Notes: generated by a model from the sequence alone, not told the origin. DNA of 54,278 nt from Fortiea sp. LEGE XX443 (GCF_015206815.1 NZ_JADEXZ010000039.1:1-54278), one strand, 5' to 3'; positions 38,563 to 48,340 are shown, counted from the stretch's first letter. Numbers and translations: made by a program.

Positions 38563-38616
38563 GAGGCTCAGATACCTGATTTTTTTTTGACGAATCGGGG
38601 ATATTGTTGTTCGTCC
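38563..38616. repeat. Dispersed repeat related to 35140-35187
   Basis: Starting GCTCAGATAC and running through a T tract to GATATTGTTGTTCG, this stretch parallels GCTCAGATAT ... TTATCTTGTTGTTCG near 35140. The two copies differ in the middle. Confidence 0.55.
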
Positions 38617-38778
38617 CTATTTAGCAAGGTAAATTAAATAGGATTGCTATATAAATCGATACTATTAACTGAAACTGATAAAATATAACTCACTAGGCAA
38701 AAAATAAAATTATTACATCAAGTTAGTTCTTACTATTTTTTGTCCTAAATCCAGGGAGCGTTAATAAGGATAACAACT

Positions 38779-39474
38779 GTGAATCTTGCATCGTTAGGGT
38801 TTTTTCGCAGTTTGCGTAGAGATAACCACCAATTTGCGGTAATTGGGTTAGGTCGCTTTGGTCGATCTGTCTGCTCAACATTGCATAAATTAGGTTATCA
38901 AGTTCTGGCAACAGATATTGATGAAAAAAGGGTTTCAGAAGCATTAACAGAAGAAATAGTTGGTCATGCTGTGCAACTAGATTCTACTGAACCCGCTGCG
39001 CTCAAAGAAGCTGGGGTTTTTGAATTTGATACGGTCATTGTGGCGATTGGCAACTATATTCAAGAAAGTATTATCACCACACTAAATGTCAAAGAAGGAG
39101 GTGTACCTCATGTTGTTGCCAAAGCATCTAGTGATGTTCACCGCAAATTATTAAAAAAAGTAGGAGCAGATCACGTTGTTTTTCCCGAATACGAAGCCGG
39201 TTGTGCTTTAGCACGTACTCTTACCAAACCATCAATATTAGACCGATTTGACCTCGATCCCGATCACAGTATTGTCGAGATGATTGTACCAGATGAATTT
39301 CACGGCAAAACCATTACAGAAATTCAACTGCGTAACCGTTACGGTTTGAATTTGCTGGCTGTGAGTCAAGATGGCAAATTTGTAATTAATCCAGACCCTC
39401 TCAAGCGACTAGAACGTGGTTCCGCAATGGTAGTTATTGGCTGTAACAAAGATATTAATCGCTTACCGATTTAA
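38779..39474 (+). CDS. ktrA: KtrA/TrkA-type RCK regulatory subunit of potassium uptake
   Basis: 231 residues, GTG start at 38779 with an AAGGA ribosome site eight bases upstream. The RCK_N domain (about 17-140) has a dinucleotide motif GLGRFGRSVCSTLHKLGYQV and an acidic residue after beta 2 (ATDIDEKRV). The RCK_C domain (about 155-228) includes DEFHGKTITEIQLRNRYGLN. It forms the cytoplasmic octameric ring that gates KtrB in response to ATP/ADP. Placed right after ktrB. A third subunit such as KtrE of Synechocystis is not in the window. Confidence 0.94.
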   Translation: MNLASLGFFRSLRRDNHQFAVIGLGRFGRSVCSTLHKLGYQVLATDIDEKRVSEALTEEIVGHAVQLDSTEPAALKEAGVFEFDTVIVAIGNYIQESIITTLNVKEGGVPHVVAKASSDVHRKLLKKVGADHVVFPEYEAGCALARTLTKPSILDRFDLDPDHSIVEMIVPDEFHGKTITEIQLRNRYGLNLLAVSQDGKFVINPDPLKRLERGSAMVVIGCNKDINRLPI

Positions 39475-39558
39475 TGATCGTACTGAGGAAAATAGGAATT
39501 ACACTTAAGTATATAGTGTAAAAACCCTGAATAAAGAATTTTGCTTTTGATCATACGT

Positions 39559-39942
39559 ATGGATTTAATAGTTAAAGATTTAGTGGCAATTGATGATAAA
39601 CTTTCTCAGCGTCATATTGACCTTGACCCTGCTGGATATTTCATCATCTATTTAGATAGAAGTGAGGGATTAATCTATGCCAAGCATTTCACCAATGTCA
39701 TTGATGAGCGTGGTTTAGCTGTAGATCCCGAAACAGGAAAAGTCATCCCGGCACGGGGTAAAGTAGAAAGAACTTACACAACAGTTTTTAGTGGCAGAAC
39801 AGCTAAAGAACTGAGTGTCAAAATATTTGAACAAACTCAGCCCTGTCCAGTTACTCAGTTAGACCATGCGGCCTATTTAGGAAGAGAATTTGTCCGCGCT
39901 GAGGTGGCTTTGGTGACAGAGCAAGAGTATGTTCAAGACTAA
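39559..39942 (+). CDS. DUF4346 family protein
   Basis: 127 residues from the ATG at 39559; the open frame begins with a TTG at 39541. The pattern VKDLVAIDDKLSQRHIDLDP, GYFIIYLDRSEGLIYAKHF and TQLDHAAYLGREFVRAEVAL is that of DUF4346, a widespread cyanobacterial family related to a domain found beside pterin-binding proteins. Function unknown. Soluble. It follows ktrA by 84 bases but is not obviously linked to potassium uptake. Confidence 0.85.
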   Translation: MDLIVKDLVAIDDKLSQRHIDLDPAGYFIIYLDRSEGLIYAKHFTNVIDERGLAVDPETGKVIPARGKVERTYTTVFSGRTAKELSVKIFEQTQPCPVTQLDHAAYLGREFVRAEVALVTEQEYVQD

Positions 39943-39946
39943 AAAA

Positions 39947-40008
39947 AGTATGAATTATGAAGTATGAAGTCTGAAATTTTTTACTTCATACTTCACACTT
40001 TAGACTTT
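39947..40008. repeat. STRR array with inverted partner
   Basis: Four heptamers of AGTATGA type (39947-39974) are followed by inverted copies (ACTTCATACT at 39983-39992, TCACACT next), forming a hairpin between the convergent DUF4346 and psb32 genes. It could serve as their terminator. Confidence 0.85.
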
Positions 40009-40012
40009 GAAA

Positions 40013-40747
40013 TTAGCTGTTCGATGATGGTTGATTCACTTGGTAGATATAGTAAGTCGCCATCGGGATAACGGTTGCAGCAATTAACAGTCCTATAACC
40101 CAAGCAGTGGCGTTACCTTGGTCGGTATCTTCTGCTTTTGTGAAGGTTCCTTCGACCTGTACATTATCAGTAATTTGTGGTGGGCCGGGGTCAGGTTCAC
40201 CAGAAAGGACTGTGACTAGGCGATCGCTTGCATCCAAAAATGCCTGATTATATTTGTTACCATCCCGTAATGGTGCAATTAGGGTTTCTGTAGCTACGCT
40301 GTTGGCAATAGAGTCAGTTAACAAAGATTTGACTTCATCACCACTCAGAATAGCCGTACCGTTGGTAACAGTATCTAGCACTAACAAGGTTTGGTTAGCT
40401 TGCGCTTTTTTTGTCGGAAACCATTTTTCAAAAAGCCCTTTAGTAAAGCTTTCTGGTGTTTCACCATAGTCTAAACGGCGAATGGTGACAAATCTCACTT
40501 CATTACCAGTTTTCTTTGCCAAATCGCCAAGGATATTGCTGATCTTACCTTCGTTGACCCGACTAATCACTTCACCTTGATCTACAACCCAGTCACTACC
40601 TGGTTTGATATTCGGAATTTGATACACGCCAGTAGCGAATGCCGGAGCAGTTAATAGCGAAGTACTAAGAATAATTGCCAGTATCGGTGTTACCAAACAA
40701 ATGATGTATGTTTTAATGCCAAATACTGTTCTGAGGAGCTGTTTCAT
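40013..40747 (-). CDS. psb32: TPM-domain protein, Psb32-like photosystem II repair factor
   Basis: 244 residues from the ATG at 40747, chosen because AGGA lies eight bases upstream; ATG codons at 40756 and 40795 are possible. A signal or anchor helix (YIICLVTPILAIILSTSLLT) ends in APAFA. The TPM (TLP18.3/Psb32) domain covers about 40-180 (WVVDQGEVISRVNEGKISNI, NEVRFVTIRRLDYGETP, NQTLLVLDT). A second membrane helix lies at the C-terminus (WVIGLLIAATVIPMATYYIY). Psb32 protects and speeds repair of photosystem II. Topology suggests a thylakoid-lumenal TPM domain. Confidence 0.9.
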   Translation of the reverse strand: MKQLLRTVFGIKTYIICLVTPILAIILSTSLLTAPAFATGVYQIPNIKPGSDWVVDQGEVISRVNEGKISNILGDLAKKTGNEVRFVTIRRLDYGETPESFTKGLFEKWFPTKKAQANQTLLVLDTVTNGTAILSGDEVKSLLTDSIANSVATETLIAPLRDGNKYNQAFLDASDRLVTVLSGEPDPGPPQITDNVQVEGTFTKAEDTDQGNATAWVIGLLIAATVIPMATYYIYQVNQPSSNS

Positions 40748-41094
40748 TGAATTCATCCTAAGACAGACTAGCACCAAAAATACTACACAATCCATGTCAA
40801 AATCACCCCGGTTATGTATTTATTTCAATAGAAAATTAGGTGTGATGTCTCGATAATAAGTATTCTTATGTATTTAAACAGCACTGTGTGAATTAATTCA
40901 AATGTTTAGAGCGGACTTTGTAAATCATTTGAGGATTTTATGATATAACCGAAATTCTGTTCTTACAAATGCCATAGGAAGTAATTCCTGGTAAAAATAT
41001 TGTTTTTGGCACAAACAGGCTAGTTTCTGCCCGATTTTATTCACAACGATCAGGACAGAATTCTATGAAGCAGTACTTTTATTGATACCAAGGT
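40748..41094. other. 347-base divergent gap psb32/MFS
   Basis: AT-rich DNA without a recognisable gene, repeat array or RNA. It probably carries the two divergent promoters. Confidence 0.5.
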
Positions 41095-42285
41095 ATGCTA
41101 CAAAAAACAGCCGCTTTGAAATTTGTCATTTTATTAGGTTTTGTTAGCCTCTGTGCCGATGCCACCTATGAAGGAGCGCGTAGTATTACGGGGGCTTATT
41201 TGCAGGTTTTGGGAGCCAGCGGCACTGTGGTAGGTCTAGTAGCTGGTTTTGGTGAGTTGATTGGTTATGGTTTGCGCCTAGCCATTGGTTATCTCAGCGA
41301 CCAGACGCGTAAATATTGGGGGATCACAACTTTAGGGTTCATTTTAAACACTGCTGTTGTTCCACTCTTAGCCTTTGCAGGTAGATGGGAAGTAGCCGCA
41401 GGTCTAATGATGGCAGAACGTACTGGTAAAGCCGTGCGGACTCCCCCACGAGATGCACTGCTGTCTCACGGTGTTAGCCAAATTGGCAGAGGTTTTGGCT
41501 TTGGTTTACATGAAGCAATGGATCAAACCGGTGCTGTGATGGGGCCTTTAGCTGTAGCGGCAATGGTGTACTTTCAAGGGGAGTATCGTAACGGCTTCAC
41601 AATTTTGATTGTCCCGGCGGTGTTGGGATTGATTGTGTTATTGGTTTTGCAATTTCTATACCCTAATCCCAGCGATTTTGAAGTAGAAACTGAGGTAGAG
41701 CAAGAAGATAAATTACCCCAAGCATTTTGGATTTATCTTGGTGCAGTAGCGATTATTGCGGCTGGATATGCTGATTTTCCGTTGATAGCTTTCCATTTCC
41801 AAAAAGGGAATATTGCTTCTGGGCAAACAATTCCGCTATTTTATGCTTTGGCAATGGGAGTAGATGCTGTAGCTGCACTCATATTTGGATATCTGTTTGA
41901 TCGCATGGGTATTTCTATCCTGATGGTTTCTGCCTTTATTTCATCTTTTTTCGCGCCATTGGTATTTTTAGGAAATACACAGATGGCGTTGTTAGGTATG
42001 GCATTTTGGGGTATTGGGATGGGAGCGCAAGAGTCAATTTTAAAAGCTGCGATCGCTGGACTTGTCCCAAAAAACAAACGCGCCACAGCTTATGGTATCT
42101 TCAGCACAGGCTACGGTTTTGCTTGGTTTTTAGGCAGCACTTTAATGGGTGTTTTGTACGATCGGTCGCTCATCTTACTAGTAATTTTTTCGGCTGCAAC
42201 TCAACTACTGGCAATTCCCTTCTTTGTTTGGGTGCAATTGCAAGCTAATAAATCAACTCAAGTGTTAACAGATAAACCTGTTTAA
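41095..42285 (+). CDS. Major facilitator superfamily transporter
   Basis: 396 residues with about 11-12 hydrophobic helices. The loop 2-3 signature appears as GLRLAIGYLSDQTRKYWG, a variant of the MFS GxxxDRxGRR motif. Helix 5 region GRGFGFGLHEAMDQTGAVMG resembles a family of bacterial MFS permeases of unknown substrate. The mid-loop is acidic (EVETEVEQEDK). No neighbouring enzyme suggests a substrate. Its stop overlaps that of the convergent Uma2 gene by four bases. Confidence 0.88.
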   Translation: MLQKTAALKFVILLGFVSLCADATYEGARSITGAYLQVLGASGTVVGLVAGFGELIGYGLRLAIGYLSDQTRKYWGITTLGFILNTAVVPLLAFAGRWEVAAGLMMAERTGKAVRTPPRDALLSHGVSQIGRGFGFGLHEAMDQTGAVMGPLAVAAMVYFQGEYRNGFTILIVPAVLGLIVLLVLQFLYPNPSDFEVETEVEQEDKLPQAFWIYLGAVAIIAAGYADFPLIAFHFQKGNIASGQTIPLFYALAMGVDAVAALIFGYLFDRMGISILMVSAFISSFFAPLVFLGNTQMALLGMAFWGIGMGAQESILKAAIAGLVPKNKRATAYGIFSTGYGFAWFLGSTLMGVLYDRSLILLVIFSAATQLLAIPFFVWVQLQANKSTQVLTDKPV

Positions 42286-42959
42286 ATTAAAGAATCTGGA
42301 TCTATACCAAGCTTTCGCAATTGTTCCGCTAGTATTTGGGCGCGTTTTTCTGCTTGTTGCACCCGTTCTTCTGGTGTTAACAAACGCCGTCCTGACTCGT
42401 CATACCAGTAAAGCCACTCTCGCGTAATTCCTAAATAAGTTCCCCGTTCATAGCCAATTTTTAAACCAATTTCTGGTAGCCAAACTGGGTTCCCTGGCAG
42501 CAATTTATATTTACCATCAGCTAAATAATACACTTCTAAACGTGCTTTTTGCCGCCGTAGGGGATTATAAATCACATAGTACAAAATTCCCAACTGGGCA
42601 TAAAATTCTTTTTTGGTGGAGTATTCTCCCCGACGTTTGTGAGAAACTACCTCTAACACCATCGTCGGTACGCGCTTTTCTTCCCAAAGCACATAGCTGA
42701 GACGCAAGTTTTCGTCGAGAATGCGTTCTACTCCCAGGCTCAAAAACCCATCTGGAACAATGGCTGGTTCGTCAGGATCATAATAAATCCCCATATCAAC
42801 GCCAAAAAACCAGTCCATACGCTCTGGCCATGCCATAGCTAATATAGCTTTTAATAAACCGGGAATTAAATCTTGTAGTTCATTATCTACAGGGGTATCG
42901 TCTGAGTCTGGCAAATCCTCAGCCGAGGGTAAGCAATCCAACGGATCGTACTGTAGCAT
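42282..42959 (-). CDS. Uma2-family (DUF820) PD-(D/E)XK endonuclease-like protein
   Basis: 225 residues from the ATG at 42959; the frame is open to a GTG at 42980. The nuclease-type core shows PAIVPDGFLSLGVE (Asp), VPTMVLEVVSHKRRGEYSTK (Glu, then Lys) and EFYAQLGILYYVIYNP, matching the D...ExK arrangement of Uma2. The C-terminus carries a Gln/Arg/Glu-rich coiled tail ending LRKLGIDPDSL, the usual ending in the family. Very numerous in cyanobacteria; function unproven, thought to be selfish or accessory. A remnant of another copy is at 14111-14260. Confidence 0.88.
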   Translation of the reverse strand: MLQYDPLDCLPSAEDLPDSDDTPVDNELQDLIPGLLKAILAMAWPERMDWFFGVDMGIYYDPDEPAIVPDGFLSLGVERILDENLRLSYVLWEEKRVPTMVLEVVSHKRRGEYSTKKEFYAQLGILYYVIYNPLRRQKARLEVYYLADGKYKLLPGNPVWLPEIGLKIGYERGTYLGITREWLYWYDESGRRLLTPEERVQQAEKRAQILAEQLRKLGIDPDSLI

Positions 42960-42988
42960 GGGCTGATATATGATTATCACTTAACGTG

Positions 42989-43113
42989 GTGTGCAACTTT
43001 CTTTCAAACCTAACCCCCAACCCCTTCCCTACCAGGGAAGGGGAGTATTACTCAAAGCCTCTCTCCGCGGCGGGGAGAGGTTTGGAGAGGGGTTTGAAGA
43101 ATAAGTTGCACAT
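42989..43113. repeat. MITE-like inverted-repeat element
   Basis: Terminal arms TGTGCAACTT (42990-42999) and AAGTTGCACA (43103-43112) continue inward as CTTTCAAACC/GGTTTGAAG. They enclose smaller palindromes, CCCCTTCCCT...AGGGAAGGGG and CCTCTCTCC...GGGGAGAGG. It has no coding capacity. It sits between the Uma2 and lnt genes, and its GC content is high relative to the flanks. Confidence 0.8.
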
Positions 43114-43132
43114 CGCGTCACTTAATTTCATC

Positions 43133-44683
43133 TTAGTGGGCTTCCTTCGTTTTACCCGCAAACCACCCGACAACACCCAAACCCAACAACAACGGTGTCA
43201 ACCAATCACCCCAACGCACATATAAAGTTTGCGTTTGTCGGCGATAAATAGTTTCTGCGTGAGTTTCGTAGGTATTATAGCCAGATATCCACAAAGTTCT
43301 GCCGTGGGGGTCTACAAAAGCCGAATATCCGGTATTGGTTGACCGCGCTGACCAGCGATCGCTTTCTATTGCCCGCATGATATCCTGGGCATGATGCTGA
43401 AATGGCATGGCTTCACTGTAATGGGCATCATTAGAAGAACTGAGGATAAATTGCCCACCCGTCGCAGCTTGGCGGCGAAAGACTTCAGGAAATGCAGACT
43501 CGTAGCAAATACCTACAATTGCTCTGCCAAAAGGTGTTTCAAATATCTGGTTGGTTGCACCGTGGACTTGATGTTCATTTAATGGTGACAAGCGGCTAAT
43601 TAGTTTACCTAAAATCTCTTCAAAGGGAATATATTCGCCCAATGGTACTAATTTAGATTTATCGTAGCGGCTGGTAATTTCGCCTTTGCTATTAACTGTA
43701 AATAAACTGTTTGTATAACTGCGTCCTTGTTTACCAAAAGCGCCAATCCAAGCTACTACACCTTTTTTCTCAACGGCTGAGATGATGGGAGTGTTTACCA
43801 AATCACTCTGAAAAATAGGCAAAGCGCCTTCTGGTGTGAGGACAGCATTGACACCTTGTTCGGCTAGGGTTAAATATCCGTTGGTGTAGCCTGTAATGGC
43901 GCGGCGAAAACCTTCAGGTTTTAGTTTAATTATGTTGGGAATATTACCTTGAACAATGCCGATTTTTATAGCCGCTTCTGGTGGTTGGGCGATGGGGTAA
44001 CTGTATAAGTAAAAGCCAATTAGGTGTAGGGTGATAAATAATCCTGTAGCCAGTGCTAGGTATTTATTTACGAACCGCCGAGGCACGGTGAGTAGGTAGG
44101 CTTCGGCTATGAGGCCGTTGATGACTGCGATCGCAGCTGTGACAGTATTGGGGCCAGATAGTTGACCGAGGTGTAAAATTATTAAATTATGTGGTGATTG
44201 AGTATAAGCTAGAGAACTCCACCATAAAGAACCAGAACTCCACAGACTTTCTAAGGCGCACCAGATTGCTGTGCCAATTAGAACACGCAACCAAGGTTTC
44301 TGCATTCTCAACCGCATCATCACAGCTGCCCAAACGGCGACAAATATCCCGCCCCAAAGGCTAATAAATCCCCAACAAAATAGGGTAATTGCCAAACTCG
44401 GCCACCAAGGTACACCCAACCATGTCATAGGATGAATGCCTGTGATCCAGGATAAGGCAACACCGTGATAACCAATCCCCCAGAGTAAAGGCAAAAGGTA
44501 AAAGGTAAAAGGTAAAAGTAATTTACTTTTTTTAACGACTAATACCCAAAGCGGGGCTAGGGCTATCCAAGCCAGGAACCATGCACCCACAGGGGCGACG
44601 GTTAGCCCCATCAAAACCCCGCTGAGAAAGGATGAAATGTAAAGGCTAAAGGCTGAAAGCAGCTTTTTTATCTGATATTTCAT
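43133..44683 (-). CDS. lnt: Apolipoprotein N-acyltransferase
   Basis: 516 residues. Adds the third acyl chain to lipoproteins in the inner membrane. About six to eight helices fill residues 1-225. The nitrilase-like domain (about 237-490) carries the catalytic triad: Glu in VLTPEGALPIF, Lys in YDKSKLVPLGEYIPF and Cys393 in VGICYESAFPEVF. One more helix lies at the C-terminus. Four heptamer repeats (44490-44517) encode part of the FTFYLLPLL stretch in the second helix. It follows gyrA on the same strand with 24 bases between, so they are probably cotranscribed. The heptamer array 44680-44714 spans this junction. Confidence 0.95.
   Translation of the reverse strand: MKYQIKKLLSAFSLYISSFLSGVLMGLTVAPVGAWFLAWIALAPLWVLVVKKSKLLLPFTFYLLPLLWGIGYHGVALSWITGIHPMTWLGVPWWPSLAITLFCWGFISLWGGIFVAVWAAVMMRLRMQKPWLRVLIGTAIWCALESLWSSGSLWWSSLAYTQSPHNLIILHLGQLSGPNTVTAAIAVINGLIAEAYLLTVPRRFVNKYLALATGLFITLHLIGFYLYSYPIAQPPEAAIKIGIVQGNIPNIIKLKPEGFRRAITGYTNGYLTLAEQGVNAVLTPEGALPIFQSDLVNTPIISAVEKKGVVAWIGAFGKQGRSYTNSLFTVNSKGEITSRYDKSKLVPLGEYIPFEEILGKLISRLSPLNEHQVHGATNQIFETPFGRAIVGICYESAFPEVFRRQAATGGQFILSSSNDAHYSEAMPFQHHAQDIMRAIESDRWSARSTNTGYSAFVDPHGRTLWISGYNTYETHAETIYRRQTQTLYVRWGDWLTPLLLGLGVVGWFAGKTKEAH
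44490..44517. repeat. STRR heptamers inside the lnt coding region
   Basis: GGCAAAA followed by three GGTAAAA units. Read on the minus strand they encode the hydrophobic stretch FTFYLLP at about residues 56-65 of Lnt. Confidence 0.9.
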
Positions 44684-44714
44684 ACTTTACACTTCACACT
44701 TCATACTTCATTCT
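44680..44714. repeat. STRR array spanning the gyrA stop and lnt start
   Basis: Five heptamers of the TCATACT type. The first contains the lnt ATG (44681-44683) and the last contains the gyrA stop (44708-44710). The whole intergenic region is therefore repeat sequence, leaving no standard ribosome site for lnt. Confidence 0.9.
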
Positions 44715-47290
44715 ATTTCTTCTGTATCGCCCGTATCGGGAGGAACGATCGCAACTCCGGTAATTGCGTCATCTTCATCTAGGCGCTGCACTCTTACGCC
44801 AGTGGCTGATCGCGATTGTACGGAAATCGCATTTGTCGCCTGACGAATGATAATACCGCGATTTGTGACCATCATAATTTCATCGTCGCTGTGGACAATT
44901 TGCAAGGTTGCCAATTTGTCTTTAGTTTTGCGATTTTTGAATTTAGTCGCCATTAAACCTTGACCGGCACGATTTTGCAAGCGGAATTGACCAACGGGTA
45001 CGCGCTTGCCATATCCGCCCATTGTAATGACTAACACCCAAGGGCCGACACTACCATTTGCTGGTATTTCTGCGGTTTCTTCACTATTTTCGATATCTTC
45101 GGTTTCGATTTCGTCAATTTCGACTTCCTCTGTGTCGAGTGTATCTAGAATGGCGGCGGGGATAATATCCATCCCCACTAATTCATCACCATTTTTGAGT
45201 TTCATGGATTTCACGCCACGAGTCGCCCTACCTAAAGGACGCAGTTGTTCGTGGGTACACCGAAAATGAATTGCCATCCCTAGACGAGAACCAATAATTA
45301 TGCTGTCTTCAACTCTGGCGCGGCGTACCCAGCGGAGTTGATCCCCTTCTTCTAGAGAAATTGCAATCAAGCCATTAGCTCTGATATTACTGAAAGCTGC
45401 CAATGCAGTTTTCTTGATATTGCCACCTTTGGTCAGCATCACTAAATATTCGTCATCGCTAAACTCGTCAACGGGGACAATGGAGGTGATTTTTTCTTCT
45501 CTGGGAATGGGGAGCATCTGCACAATCGGTGTGCCGCGACTGGTGCGGGAACCCACGGGAATTTGGTAGGCTTTGAGGCAGTAGACTACACCGCGATCGC
45601 TAAAGAATAAAACGCTGTCGTGATCGCAGCAAGTCAAGAAATGCTCTACGGTGTCATCATCTTTCACCTTAGCGGCGGCTTTGCCTCTGGTGGCGCGGCT
45701 TTGTGCCTCGAAGGTGTTGACGGGCATCCGTTTGATGTAACCTTGTTTTGTTAAAAGAATGATCGCTTTTTCGTTGGCGATTAGGTCACGTTCATCTATT
45801 TCCCCTTCGGCGTGGGTAATGATTGTGCGGCGGGGTGTGGCGAAGCTGGTTTTGATTTGTGCGACTTCGGTTTCGATAATTTCTAGTATTCTTTCCCGAC
45901 GTGCCAAAATATCCTGCAAATCGGTAATCTGTGTTTGTAAATCTTCGTGTTCTAGACGAATTTTATCTGCTTCTAGGGCAGTCAAGCGTCGCAGTTGCAT
46001 TTGCAAAATTGCATCAGCTTGGACTTCTGAAAGTCCGTAAGTTGTAATTAATTCACCTTTAGCTGTAGGTGCGTCAGGTGCATGGCGAATTAAGTTGATG
46101 ATCGCATCTAAATGCGCCAGGGCAATTAATAACCCTTGTAAAATGTGGTCGCGTTCTTCAGCTTTCCGCAACTCGTAGCGGGTGCGTCTAGTAATGGATT
46201 CAATGCGGAAATTGAGGAAGACTTCTAAGAACTGCTTCAGGGTGAGAATCTGCGGTTCACCGTTAACCAACGCCAGCATATTCGCCCCAAAATTGGCTTG
46301 TAGGGGCGTTTGCTTGTAAAGGTTGTTCAGAACTACGCGAGGATAAGCATCACGCTTGAGTTCGATGACAATTCGCATCCCGTCGCGATCGCTTTCGTCC
46401 CGGATATCTGCAATGCCTTCGATGCGCTTATCGTTCACCAATTCGGCAATTTTCTCAATTAATGCCGCTTTATTGGTTTGATAGGGCAGTTCGGTGATGA
46501 TAATTGCTTCTCTTTCTGGCCTTCCTCGCTGTTCGATGGTTTCAATGTTTGCCACGCCGCGCATGGTAATTGAACCGCGCCCAGTGGTGTAAGCTTCTCT
46601 AATGGCTGCTGTGCCGAGAATTTGCGCCCCTGTGGGAAAGTCTGGCCCGTGGACATACTGCATTAATTCCAGGTCAGTGATTTCGGGATTGTGAATCACT
46701 GCTACCAACCCATCAATCAATTCACCTAAGTTGTGAGGAGGAATGTTGGTAGCCATCCCCACAGCAATCCCGGAAGACCCATTGAGGAGTAATTGAGGGA
46801 TACGCGATGGTAAAACTGTAGGTTCTTGCTGGGAACCGTCGAAGTTATCAGCAAAATCTACGGTTTCTGATTCTATGTCTTGCAGTAGAGCATTACTGGT
46901 TAAGGCTTGTAAGCGGCATTCTGTGTATCGCATTGCCGCTGGGGGATCGTTGTCTACCGAACCAAAGTTACCATGTCCGTTAACTAAGGGCGATCGCATG
47001 GAGAAATCCTGCGCCATCCTCACCAAGGCATCATACACTGCTGTGTCGCCGTGGGGGTGATATTTACCCAGAACTTCCCCCACCACACGGGCGCATTTCT
47101 TGAAGGGGCGATCGTGCGTTAGACCTAGCTCGTGCATGGCGTAGAGGATCCGGCGATGCACAGGTTTCAGACCATCCCTGGCATCTGGCAGCGCCCGACC
47201 CACTATCACACTCATGGCGTATTCCAGATAAGACCGGGACATTTCGTTCCGGAGATCAATGGGGATAATCCTCTCCTGTGAGGTTGTCAT
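44708..47290 (-). CDS. gyrA: DNA gyrase subunit A
   Basis: 860 residues. Cuts and reseals DNA for negative supercoiling together with GyrB. Catalytic Tyr122 is in PPAAMRYTE. The quinolone region [19 protein letters not shown] has Thr83 and Asp87 in E. coli numbering. The C-terminal six-bladed wrap domain shows repeats ([48 protein letters not shown]). The GyrA box is degenerate (QSRATRGK rather than QRRGGRG). An acidic stretch ([20 protein letters not shown]) is inserted before the fifth blade. The lnt gene follows by 24 bases. Confidence 0.95.
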   Translation of the reverse strand: MTTSQERIIPIDLRNEMSRSYLEYAMSVIVGRALPDARDGLKPVHRRILYAMHELGLTHDRPFKKCARVVGEVLGKYHPHGDTAVYDALVRMAQDFSMRSPLVNGHGNFGSVDNDPPAAMRYTECRLQALTSNALLQDIESETVDFADNFDGSQQEPTVLPSRIPQLLLNGSSGIAVGMATNIPPHNLGELIDGLVAVIHNPEITDLELMQYVHGPDFPTGAQILGTAAIREAYTTGRGSITMRGVANIETIEQRGRPEREAIIITELPYQTNKAALIEKIAELVNDKRIEGIADIRDESDRDGMRIVIELKRDAYPRVVLNNLYKQTPLQANFGANMLALVNGEPQILTLKQFLEVFLNFRIESITRRTRYELRKAEERDHILQGLLIALAHLDAIINLIRHAPDAPTAKGELITTYGLSEVQADAILQMQLRRLTALEADKIRLEHEDLQTQITDLQDILARRERILEIIETEVAQIKTSFATPRRTIITHAEGEIDERDLIANEKAIILLTKQGYIKRMPVNTFEAQSRATRGKAAAKVKDDDTVEHFLTCCDHDSVLFFSDRGVVYCLKAYQIPVGSRTSRGTPIVQMLPIPREEKITSIVPVDEFSDDEYLVMLTKGGNIKKTALAAFSNIRANGLIAISLEEGDQLRWVRRARVEDSIIIGSRLGMAIHFRCTHEQLRPLGRATRGVKSMKLKNGDELVGMDIIPAAILDTLDTEEVEIDEIETEDIENSEETAEIPANGSVGPWVLVITMGGYGKRVPVGQFRLQNRAGQGLMATKFKNRKTKDKLATLQIVHSDDEIMMVTNRGIIIRQATNAISVQSRSATGVRVQRLDEDDAITGVAIVPPDTGDTEEIE

Positions 47291-47745
47291 AGCCTAAAAA
47301 ACTCCAAAAATCGTAGATTTTAGCCTTTAAAGTTGGTAAAGCGTAAAATTATTCCAAATTACTCTTGAATAATTGTCATATTTTGATACAATTTTAGCAT
47401 GTATTGTTTTTTTTTGCCTGAAGAGCTAACCTAAGCATCTCCTCAAAACGGCTTTTTTGGTGCGGCAAATAACATGCAGCCAAAAGATTTTTCGCTCAAG
47501 AAAATAATTCGAAAAATTGCTTAAATACCCTGGCGATAGCCTATATACGAGTAAGAGGGCAGTAAGAGACATATTAACGATTAAGCATAGACAGGTTAAG
47601 GAAAAAATGCGGCAATATCAAGAGACTTTCGATCAAGTATTTCCTCATCTCTCCTTTTGAGGAAATTCAGACTATCATCATAGTGACCTTCGTTAATAAA
47701 TCTTGACTTTCCTGGCAGTTATTAAATAGAGGTTCTGAGGCTCTG
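47291..47745. other. 455-base divergent gap upstream of gyrA
   Basis: No gene is seen. A 9-base hairpin ATTTCCTCA/TGAGGAAAT (47639-47647 with 47658-47666) lies about 80 bases before the small gene at 47746 and could be in its leader. Confidence 0.55.
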
Positions 47746-47958
47746 ATGACATTCCAACAATTAGCAATAGGTAGCTATTTTCGTCTACCCGGTATCAGTT
47801 ACGGTTGCGTGTATAGAAAAGCAAGCAGTTCCTGTTGTAGCTTAAATGCTTTATTACAACCAATACGTCCAACCAGAAAAGTGATCCCCCTTAGTGCGGC
47901 AGAAATTGCTAAATATTTAGCAGAAAAAAAAGAATTACTGAATAATCTCAAGATATAA
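47746..47958 (+). CDS. Small Cys-containing protein of unknown function
   Basis: 70 residues. Sequence: FQQLAIGSYFRLPGISYGCV, then YRKASSSCCSLNALLQPIRP, then an amphipathic C-terminal helix (SAAEIAKYLAEKKELLNNL). One Cys plus a Cys pair sit in a YGCVYRKASSSCCS segment. The opening FxxLxxGxxFRxPG resembles short conserved cyanobacterial proteins with a small beta fold. I cannot name the family. GAGG about 14 bases upstream of the ATG and sensible codon use support it as a real gene. Monocistronic. Confidence 0.65.
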   Translation: MTFQQLAIGSYFRLPGISYGCVYRKASSSCCSLNALLQPIRPTRKVIPLSAAEIAKYLAEKKELLNNLKI

Positions 47959-48340
47959 ATCATTTGCTGGTTCGTTTAGAAATGTCTAATGAATAGCTTC
48001 TTGTTGAGACTTGAGTTGAGAAGCAGTTAAAAGAACTTTGGGAAAAAAAAGTCCCATCAAACTAGCAAATAGAATTGGTGTAAGGAGACTGAAATTAGTC
48101 AGATTTGATAGTAGCAAAGTTTTACTTATAGGTGTGTGTATCACTGATACATTGATCATCGCCATTATACAAATCATGGCTGTGGAATAAAAACTAGTCT
48201 GGCTTTAATCAAGGGATCTAGGAATATGTGAGAAGAATGGATAATTTATTTTCTTGAGTTCCCTTCAATACAGATAATAAAAGGGCGTATAAATAAATAT
48301 ACGCCCCCAGAGGAGATAATATTGAGCAGCTACAAGAAAA
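47959..48340. other. 382-base gap with an uncertain small frame
   Basis: A minus-strand frame of 63 codons (47986-48177) encodes a hydrophobic segment, NLTNFSLLTPILFASLMGLF, and a polar tail. No ribosome site or homology supports it, so I do not list it as a gene. The amylase terminator lies at 48283-48306. Confidence 0.4.
48283..48306 (-). terminator. Terminator after the GH13 amylase gene
   Basis: Perfect 8-base stem GGGCGTAT/ATACGCCC with an 8-base A/T loop. On the minus strand it is followed by TTTTATTAT, 35 bases after the stop at 48341. Confidence 0.88.

Noticed and set aside
47986-48177. 63-codon hydrophobic frame on the minus strand
   Set aside because: It has a membrane-like segment but no ribosome site, and the N-terminus is unconvincing; kept only as a note in the gap entry.
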